NCBI RefSeq assembly: GCF_026914185.1
Contig: NC_070566.1
Span: 1,054,001 to 1,118,000, forward strand
Direction of reading: 5' to 3'
From: Puccinia triticina
Lineage: Eukaryota > Basidiomycota > Pucciniomycetes > Pucciniales > Pucciniaceae
DNA length: 64,000 nt
In this document: piece by piece, positions 56,297 through 64,000 of the stretch
How positions within the stretch are numbered: the stretch's first letter is position 1
How the letters are laid out: each line of letters starts with the position of its first letter
Made by a program: the position numbers and the translations under genes
The notes under the pieces: model-generated
Database searches by the model: none
What the model was told of the DNA's origin: nothing
Seen by the model: the letters and a program-made list of their open reading frames with translations, nothing else

Positions 56297-58350
56297 ATGT
56301 TCGACGCACGCGTCTGCAATGCCACCAACACCGAGATCACCGACGAGTCGGACTTCTTCTCGGACAAGTCCATCAACTGGGACGCACACCGCATCGGCTG
56401 GGTCATCGCCGGCTCCATGGCCATCCTCGTAAGCAGCCCCTCCTCCTCCCCCACCTCCTCGAAACAGCGGCTGATGCAACACACACACACACACAGACCA
56501 TCATCATCTCCGCCTACTCCGTCTGTCAACACGCCCGCCACTACCATCGCCCCGCCGAACAGCGCCAGATCATCGTGAGCACATCTCCCCATCCCCTCCC
56601 CATTCCATCCCACGTGCTTTTCTGACGCTGTTCGCCCCGCAGCGGATCATCCTCATGCCCCCCGTATACGGTCAGTGCTCACTCCCATCCATCCAGCAAC
56701 AGACACTAACACACCTCCCCCCCCACAGCGGTCATCTCGTTCTTCAGCTACCGCTTCTTCCGCGCCTTCACCTACTACCAACTCGTCGAGACTGTCCGTC
56801 CACCCCACAAAAAAACCCCTTCTGAAAAAAAAAACAAACCCCCCGTACTGACGCTTCCGCCCATGTAGGTCTACGAGGCCTTCGCCATCGGCGCCTTTCT
56901 GTTTCTGTTGGTCCAGTACATCGGCAACGCCCCCGCCTCCCAGCGGCAGATCCTCGCCAGCGCGCCGAAACGCAGCGTGCCCTTCCCGTTCTGCTTCTGG
57001 CGCTACCGGCCCTCCAAGGTCCGTCCCCAACCCCCCTCACACTTCCACCGGAGACTGAGCAAGCGGTGCGTGTGTAGCCCTACTTCTTGCACGCGATCAA
57101 GTGGCTCGTCCTCCAGTACTGCATCTTCCGCCCCCTCATCACCATCGTCGGCATCATCTGCGAGGCCAACCATGTGCTCTGCGCCACCCAGTACAGCGTC
57201 TACTTCGCCCAGGTCTATCTCGAAGCGTACGTCCTGACCACTTCTTGGACAATCCAACGCTCTGACTCCGTTCGATATCATCTCTCACAGGATCGACTTC
57301 ATCGTCTTCAGTTTGGCACTCTACGGCCTCGTAAGCCCTCCATGACGGCCTCTCGCGCCCTCCAAGAGCTGACTGTCCCGGCCCCCCTTGACACCCTAGA
57401 TGGTCTTCTACACAGTGACCAAGATCCACCTCAAAGGCCAATCCCCGCTGGCCAAGTTCCTGACCATCAAAGGTGCGCGCGTGTCTCCTGTCCTGCCCCT
57501 CCCGGCACGCCATACTGACACTCAGCATCGCCTCGGGGGTGGCGCAGGGATCGTGTTTTTCACGTTCTACCAGGGCTTCGTCTTCTCGATTCTCGAGAAA
57601 CACGGGATCATCAAGGGCTCGCTCTACTGGGTCAGTCGCCCCCATCCCATCTCTGCTCCCCTCCTGATCCCCATCTCACCCACCGAATACCGCCACAGAC
57701 GCCGACGAACGTCAGCGAAGGGCTCCAAGCACTCTGCACAACGATCGAAATGGTCGTCTTCTCGTCCGTCTTTCCACACGCTCTCTCTCTCTCTCTTGAC
57801 TCGAATCGCTCATCGCCTTTTGGCCCCCTTTTTTGGTGCAGGATCGTCATGATCTTCTCGTTCTCCGCTGAGTCGTATAAGGCCATGAAGCCGGGACAGA
57901 CAACGTCCGGATGGCGCTCGTTCCTCAACTCCCAGAACTACAGTCCGTCGTCCCCCCTTTCTCCTCGCCACCAACTCTCCTGCACAAGAAGACCCGTGCA
58001 TTCTGAAAGCTGTTCTTTTATTCCGTTTTTTCCAGGCGATTTCCTGTTCGAGGCGTACATCTCACTATGTGCGTGTCCCATGCCTCCGTTGATTGAAAGA
58101 AGAGACAGCGAACTGACGACGGAGTCTTTGGATTGCAGGTTTCTTCAAGGACTACGCGTCCCGGAAGCCCTACACACGGTCGACGTCGAAGCAAGCCAAG
58201 GCGACCGGGCTGGACTTCGAGCAGGCCTACGCATGGGCAGACAGCAGCGTCCCCGCCGAAGAGCCCGCCGCCGTCCACGACGACAAAGCCTTCCGGCTCG
58301 GGTACATCCATTCCAAGATGGGCTCCGTCGCCGACTCCCATCAGCCGTAG
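56297..58350 (+). CDS. TMEM184 / DUF300 (organic solute transporter alpha-like) seven-span membrane protein
   Basis: Polytopic membrane protein of the OSTalpha/TMEM184 family; precise fungal role unknown. Exons: 56297-56428, 56497-56574, 56643-56670, 56729-56793, 56869-57018, 57078-57226, 57291-57330, 57400-57472, 57548-57630, 57699-57763, 57842-57942, 58036-58068, 58139-58350; 402 residues, 13 exons, all in frame. About seven membrane segments are visible: HRIGWVIAGSMAIL-TIIISAYS; IILMPPVYAVISFFSY; YEAFAIGAFLFLLVQYI; WLVLQYCIFRPLITIVGII; AIDFIVFSLALYGLMVFYT; GIVFFTFYQGFVFSIL; ALCTTIEMVVFSIVMIFSFS. The family hallmarks MPPVYAVISF, YRPSKPYFL and FFTFYQGF are present. The tail is soluble. Introns are very short (about 59-84 nt). 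Confidence 0.9.
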
Positions 58351-59427
58351 GCCCTCGCCCTCTCTCTTGATCCCCCCCTCCATCCACCTCTCTGCCTCTC
58401 TTTATATCATAAAACTCGGACGTGTCCCCGTGAGATCCGCCCTCCAAACTCCCCTCTCCTCTGCCACATCATCAACGTCTCCCTCTCTCTCTTTTCGGAT
58501 TATCTTCGTTTTCCTTGTTGAAATGTTCATCATCCCCATTATTTATTTATCCACTTCTTCCTTCCTTTCAACCGCTGTGCATCCGGATCTCTTCGTATAA
58601 AAACAAGACCACCTGTATCATATACAAACTCAAAACCCCCGTCGCCGCCGTAATCTCTCCCCCCACATACACACCTCCCTTTATTCTCTTTTCTCTTCTG
58701 AAGCAGGGCGTGGAGCGGGAACCATAGCTGTTCATATGTCCATGTACCTATATATTATATACACTATCTCTCAGATACTTGGTTTGAGCAGTGGTCTCTT
58801 CTTACATAATCGTTAACTTATTATAATCTTTCACTCCTTTTTCTTCTCGCCCCCTGCACTTGCTTTTGGTGAATAGTGGTCCGCTACAACCCTTGAAGCG
58901 TAGAAAATACATAAAACGGATGTGCATGTTGTGTGTGCCTTGGATGGGAGGAGCAGGGGAGGGCGGACGGAGGATGAACTTCGCGTCAGTGGAGATCGGA
59001 GTGTGAAAATTTGGAGGCGGGGGCCAGATTTCCCGCACAGAAGACGTGCAAGACTTGCACGAAAGGCTCGAACTTCGAAGTCCCTCCAGACGTGCGGCTG
59101 AACCGCCTTCGTCCTCGCAAGGCAGGCCTCCGCCCGGAACCTCCGAGCATGTGCATACGTAACAGAGTACAAGTCACCGAACACCCCGCCTTTACATTTC
59201 CATCCTTACATATTGAAACTTGTTTCCCATCGGCGAGGCTCGCCTTGGTCAGAGCGGAGCAACGCATCTCGTGTGTTTTCATTGTGACTTGATCCATGTG
59301 ATGTAGCAACATCATTCGACTGAAAACTTGCGCCAACAGTTCGTTGGGCGCTGGTGAATTGATTTCTCCCCTTGAGCGAAGCACAGCGATTTTTTTCATT
59401 GCCAAGCTTGCACACTCTGGCGGCCGA
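58351..59427. other. Intergenic, no gene seen
   Basis: 3' UTR-like CT-rich tract of the TMEM184 gene, then the upstream region of the next gene. Minus-strand open frames at 58986-59760 overlap that gene's first exon and lack family features. Confidence 0.5.
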
Positions 59428-61411
59428 ATGAAGATGGCCCATGTCGCCCACAAATGTCGGATCCTGATCCTCTGCGGCCGGCTGCTCCCGGCGCTGTTTC
59501 CACGCTGTACCGCCGGGCCGTCTTTCCGTCTCGAGGCCCCCGCAGGAGGCGGCGCTTGGGCCCACGAGGCGCCGCTGACGAGCGCCGAGATAGACGAGGT
59601 CTTGGCGTTCAGATTCGACGATTTGTCCAACTTTCTCGAGCCGGATGCGTTTCCTCCTTTGGATCATGCGGCTGACGTTGGCTTCCCCCAGGATATCTTC
59701 TCTGGATTTCCGTCCCCATCGTCGGCTGCTCCTTGTCATCATTCTGCTGGGTTGGACCACCTATCCGATAAACACATTCGCATTACAGCCTCAGGAGACA
59801 GGATCAATCTTCCACCCAACAAGTCCAACTCCATGGACAGAATTGAAGATGTGAGTACCATCACCCAGCCTTGAATTTTTTCTCAGTGAAGTCATTATTT
59901 CTTTCCCCTACCCTCACAGGTTGCACTTCAAGATAGTATATCTGACCACGAGAGTTTCCCAGAGACACATTCTTCCTCATCCTCAGGGCCAAAGAATACA
60001 AGCCTGCCGCTCAAACGCTTACATCCACAATCAACCCAGAATGATATGTCTCCAAACCAGCATAATTCACGACGGAAAACAACTGCTTGGACATCTTGCT
60101 CTGAGCAGCTGTCAGGGACACTTTTCCCTCCAAGTTCAGCACGAAGCCAGAGCCGGATCATGCAAGATCTCGGAGAGAATCCGCCTGGTAGTTGCTTGGA
60201 CAGTCTGCCCCCGGCAGATAGTCCACAAAGTCATGCATTGAATCAGCCATCAAGTGAGCAAACATTTATGTTTCATATGGAAAATGAGAATACTAACTCA
60301 ATCCATTCTAATTCAATTTCAAGATGGCTGCAGTCCTGTACCAGATAGTAGAAAGTCCCAACAGATCCCAAATGCTGAAGATTTCCCCCTCTTGAATAAA
60401 ATTTTGAGGGGCTCATCAATTGAAGAAGAAGACAAAGATAAGAATCTGTTTGAAATATCAGATCTCGAATTGAAGATCTTTGCATGGCTCAACACAGTAA
60501 GGCTTGCACCCAAAAAAACGCTGGGTAAGTGTGCCCATCCGGCACAGGATAAATCAACCCTCAAGAGCTCTAGCATATTGTGGAAGATTCTTGGGAAGGA
60601 AACTGTTAAATGGAAGACCCTTCCAAGTCTCATTCAAATGGTTATCAAACATGGAAATCTTTCTGGGAACCAAGTTATCCTGGAGACCAGGGAGTTGCTT
60701 GAAGAGGTTGACTTGCGCAACCAGCAGTTTCTCAAGCTCTTCACTACCCCTGGTGATCCCAAAGACCTGAAAGCCTTTTATTGGGAAAAACACACATCTA
60801 ATGAAAAATTGAGGGCAGAAGAATACTTGGAGCTGCATCGATGGCTGGACAAAAAACTTCACATCAAGCATCTGAGCACTGAATATGCACAGGATGGTGA
60901 TCCAGAGCTCCTGCAGGGTACCATGCTTGAATCATTATCTGAATTTCAGGAGAAGCTCTTTGGTTATTTTCAGGAGAAAGGTACAAACATTGCCAGCTGT
61001 ATACCTGGCCAAAACCGATGGAATTTCATCTACAATAAAACTAAGAGCAGGGGTCCATACACCATCTCTGTACATGAAGCCATGAAAACCAGGACTGCAA
61101 TGTGGATTCTGGGAGAATATTATAAAGGGAAGAACCGGGAGGCTTGGGAATATGTGTTTGGTAAAAATGATGAAAACTTCTTGAAAGTGTTTGCGCTGAT
61201 CAAGAACAATAGTTTCAATAATTACCCTGGTAGTAATTGGCAAGTGAGCCATGAATTAGAGCACTTGAAGATCCTCCCTTGGCGGCGAGACCTGAACCAA
61301 GTCTCATACGATCCGTTTTTGGATAAGCATCTCATCAAATCAAAGCTTCTGAAACGGCTCAATAAACTCAATTGGGCTTTGGTTGACAGTCAAGTGGACC
61401 ATTACCTGTGA
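59428..61411 (+). CDS. Predicted secreted protein, unknown family
   Basis: Function not recognised. Exons: 59428-59850, 59920-60253, 60324-61411; 614 residues; phases close. Residues 1-30 (MKMAHVAHKCRILILCGRLL, then PALFPRC) look like a signal peptide. Residues 30-260 are Pro/Ser/His-rich and probably disordered. From about residue 275 to the end is a folded, helical, Lys- and Trp-containing domain (DLELKIFAWLNTVRLAPKKT, WKTLPSLIQMVIKHG, RAEEYLELHRWLDKKLHIKH, AMKTRTAMWILGEYYKGKN, LEHLKILPWRRDLNQVSYDP). A secreted size of about 585 residues with no known domain fits the lineage-specific secreted families of rust fungi (inference). It is far larger than typical small Cys-rich effectors and has few Cys. 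Confidence 0.78.
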
Positions 61412-63258
61412 TCCATCAGCTGCTCAAAACCATAATTTTTCTTCCCATTTGTAGATTCTCCACACTGTATTGGGGAAGCAGGTTACGATTATCAGACATC
61501 CCTGTTCTGTTTCTTAACTCTTCTCTTGTAAACCCAATTGGACCTCACTGGGCTCCCAACACTTGAACAAGTGCCTCCCAAGCTCTGGCAGGGACACACC
61601 ATTGTTTTTCATATTAATGCAGGAGTTAAATTTTTCAATCAATAATTCATGGGGGGTACCACTTGTTGCTTGTCACAACAACAGCCAGAGCCGATGTGGT
61701 AGACGGAAAGGTTCCACTACATCAAAAATAAATAAAAAATTCTTTGTTTTCTTTTCTTTACATATTATTCATCAGGAATCACGGACTATGGCCCAAGGAC
61801 AGGAATCTACAGGACTAGAGGTTACACTTGCAGGCTACATATACATACAACCTCACTTTTACACCACCGCTCAATAAATTTTGAATCAGCGTGTGGGCTC
61901 GGCTGCGGGGTCAGGAACAGGTCTGGCATGACCTCTCCTCCCTGCTTTTCACGACGGAGACGCTTTGACGCCGGCAATGGGTCAGAACTACGTGGGTCTG
62001 ACCCATCCAACCCACATGTCAAGCCAACACCGCCAACACATTGTGTTGGCGTGTCACGTGGGTCAATCAGGGGTCATGGTCAAACTCGCATGAGAGGGTT
62101 CATGGTCCAATGATCTGAACAGTTCCCCACCTGTCAAGCTTGACTTCACAAAATGAACAAACATGGCCAACTGCAAATTGCAAGCAAACAGCTATTTTGC
62201 ACTGTTTTTTTCCCAAAAAACAAGGAAAAGATGCCTGAGAAGCAAGGCTACAACTTTGCCAATTCAGAATTGTTCTGAAGGGCTTGGTTTTTGCTCAAAT
62301 GATTCTTGAGGTGAAAAGTTCACCATTTTCTCAAAGTGCTCAGGCCACGCGGGTGACTTTGGAGGTAATCATCTCCTACGGAGAGTCCCTTTGGGATCCC
62401 TGTTTGAGAGGCTTTGTTAAGCTCGTGGTTGGTGCAGCTCTCCACATGCGGGGCCTGCGGTTGAAGAAACCTCACAATGGCCTGCCGTGGGCGCCGTGTT
62501 GGTCTTTTGTCCCACGTGGGGCTTCTGTCCGGCGACCCACCAAAGACGCACAGGATTTAACTTCTATCTGGATGTCGTGAGCTGCCCAACATCACCAACA
62601 GCAGAAACCTGCCGTTAGCCCAAACACAACATGAGATATGAGTTGCATTTTTTTTTTTTTTTTGAAAAACAACAGCGGATCTTCCCTGGCAGCAAACTGC
62701 CAATTAGAAAAACCTGTGGATTTCCTTTTGAGAAAAACCAATGGATTTAACAAGAGAAACAAATAAATCTAACTGCAGCATTTAAAAAAAAGAAAACAAA
62801 AGGAAAGGGAAATTTGGCCAGACCGAAATCAAACAACCAGACAAAATAAAAAAATGAGGAAAATAAAGAAAAGAAAACAGTTCATTTCTGGTTATTGTCA
62901 GATTTTGGCAGAAGGGATGTGAGGATTAGCAGAGGATAGCTGGGAAAACTCTGGTGTCAACAGAGGCTTGGACCTCTTCAATAGTAGGCACAGTGAATTT
63001 GGTTTTGCCAATTTTGTTGTAATACCATTTGTGAGAGAAGAGCTCAAAGTCTTTGTTCAAGACAATCACCAAATGGCTTCTACAAAAAAGCAAGAATACC
63101 TATTTGATGGAATGATAATGAGGTAATGCTTACTATTCTTGGAAGGCATATGACAAACCACGTAGAATGCGCAATCAGTCATCAATGTCCAACAATTTCA
63201 AATTGTTCCTGCTTTTATGTACCAAGAAATACACCATGGAAATTTGACAGTAGCAAAT
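61412..63258. other. Intergenic, mostly no gene seen
   Basis: 3' flank of the unknown secreted protein, inverted words such as TGTGTTGGCGTGTCACGTGGGTC (near 62040), a T20-type run at 62648-62663 and A-rich DNA. Minus-strand 62938-63080 has a 48-codon open segment (SHLVIVLNKDFELFSHKWYY...) behind a TTTTTTGTAG acceptor. It may be a further exon of the gene at 63259-63940, but I could not join it in phase. Confidence 0.4.
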
Positions 63259-63940
63259 TTAGGCCCAAATTGTGTAGTTATCTTTGACTTGTTGCACAAT
63301 CTTGGCCTTAGTTAGCTTGTGTCCTTTTGGTGGAAGATTATTGTATATCTAGCAAGAAATTAAGAATCAATTAGAAGAATATATTTATGGGTTTCTGGAT
63401 TCATTATTTACCTACTTTGTTCATTAAATCCTTGCAATTAGGGATGGGAGTGTTAACCTTTATCTTGGCTTCCTGTGTATTTTTCAGAAGCTAGCAAAAG
63501 AAAAGAGAAATAAATCAGATTATTTTGTTTGAAGGCAGATTTCATGGAGGACTCGCCATATCACAGTTTGTCAATACTGTAAAAGATCAGCAATCAATCT
63601 ACAAAATTGGCAAGTCCTTCTGAAGTATTGATTACATCAGACAGTGCAGTATGATCTTGCTTCCACTGGTCAGGCCGTTTGTTGAGGTTATCCTAGAGAA
63701 ACACAAGAGAAAAATGTTGTCAGAAATTGGACAACAAAAAAAAGATGAAATCTCCTTTCTATGCTCTCACTGAGTAGGATCAATATACACCTCAAACCCA
63801 TTAGTTTTAAAGCCATATAAATCAAAGATATCGTCATACACACTTTTTCTTTTTCTTAGTGTAACCATCTCTCCATCAGCATTATTCAAGAGGGCAGCCT
63901 CACCAGCACCTGTAGCCTCTTCTACATTATTGGTAGTTTA
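63259..63940 (-). CDS. Possible unknown multi-exon gene, partial
   Basis: Family not recognised. Four open segments with splice-like ends chain in phase 0 on the minus strand: about 63940-63791 (...RKRKSVYDDIFDLYGFKTNGFE), 63692-63603 (DNLNKRPDQWKQDHTALSDV...), 63490-63416 (LLKNTQEAKIKVNTPIPNCK...) and 63348-63259 (IYNNLPPKGHKLTKAKIVQQ..., ending YTIWA-stop). Three exact multiples of three (90, 75, 90 nt) with GT/AG borders are unlikely by chance, but no start codon or domain supports it. The 5' part probably lies near or beyond the window end. Confidence 0.4.
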
Positions 63941-64000
63941 GTTGACTATCTCCCCTCACAGCTCTTTCCCAATATTTTACAATTCCACAACACCCCTCCT

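Noticed and set aside
55821..56613. Frames of about 200 codons on both strands
   Set aside because: GC-rich promoter and first exon of the TMEM184 gene; low-complexity Pro/Thr residues.
58986..59760. Minus-strand frames of 184-214 codons
   Set aside because: Overlap the first exon and promoter of the secreted-protein gene on the other strand; no motif, and no splice-supported extension.
60520..60550. Intron at GTAAGTGTG within the last exon of the secreted-protein gene
   Set aside because: The only near acceptor would give a 23-nt intron, too short, and the frame is open across it.

Overview
This is a eukaryotic nuclear window that reads like a basidiomycete, most likely a rust fungus of the Puccinia type. 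What I see: many short introns (about 50-240 nt, GTRNGT...YAG) in compact genes, an intron-containing tRNA-Ser(AGA), a DIRS-type tyrosine-recombinase retrotransposon, and gene islands separated by long repeat-rich DNA. The link to Puccinia is an inference from the gene set and repeat style; I could not search a database.

Layout. 1-6350 is repeat DNA: a 2.05-kb TIR element (92-2137) with an 8-bp target duplication that carries a palindromic ACCGGT minisatellite, then a 467-bp GC-rich MITE rich in TAGCG (2970-3436). 6868-8079 is RPL5 (uL18). 9322-9435 is tRNA-Ser(AGA) and 9662-11865 is tRNase Z, both on the minus strand. 12967-16030 (-) is a very Lys/Pro-rich single-pass membrane protein. 17585-18742 (+) is a secreted chitin/polysaccharide deacetylase. 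18743-31149 is a 12-kb repeat desert with four MITE or foldback types, several minisatellites, an inverted-repeat family and a tRNA-Met-like relic. 31150-32602 (-) is a second Pro-rich single-pass membrane protein. 34623-38590 (+) is an SH3-RasGEF (Cdc25 type). 39629-44375 (-) is a DIRS-like retrotransposon (Gag-like, RT/RNase H, tyrosine recombinase). 46249-46811 and 48235-49189 (+) are a tandem RING-H2 pair, the first broken and the second intact. 50216-51343 (+) is TMA16. 51530-53167 (-) is a ubiquitin-specific protease. 53383-55204 (-) is a secreted GH26-like glycosidase with a GPI-like tail. 56297-58350 (+) is a TMEM184/DUF300 seven-span protein with 13 exons. 59428-61411 (+) is a predicted secreted protein of unknown family. 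63259-63940 (-) is a possible unknown gene near the window edge.

How it works together. Housekeeping genes (RPL5, TMA16, tRNase Z, tRNA-Ser) serve ribosomes and tRNA. RasGEF, USP and RING-H2 proteins are regulatory. The deacetylase, the GH26-like enzyme, the two wall/membrane proteins and the unknown secreted protein point to the cell surface and secretion, as expected for a biotroph. I see no operons or defence islands. The novel material is mostly the non-autonomous transposons: several have exact termini and target duplications, and one has an element-free paralogous site in the same window.

Exon coordinates were worked out by hand from reading-frame continuity, splice consensus and family motifs; every multi-exon gene reported with high confidence closes in frame.
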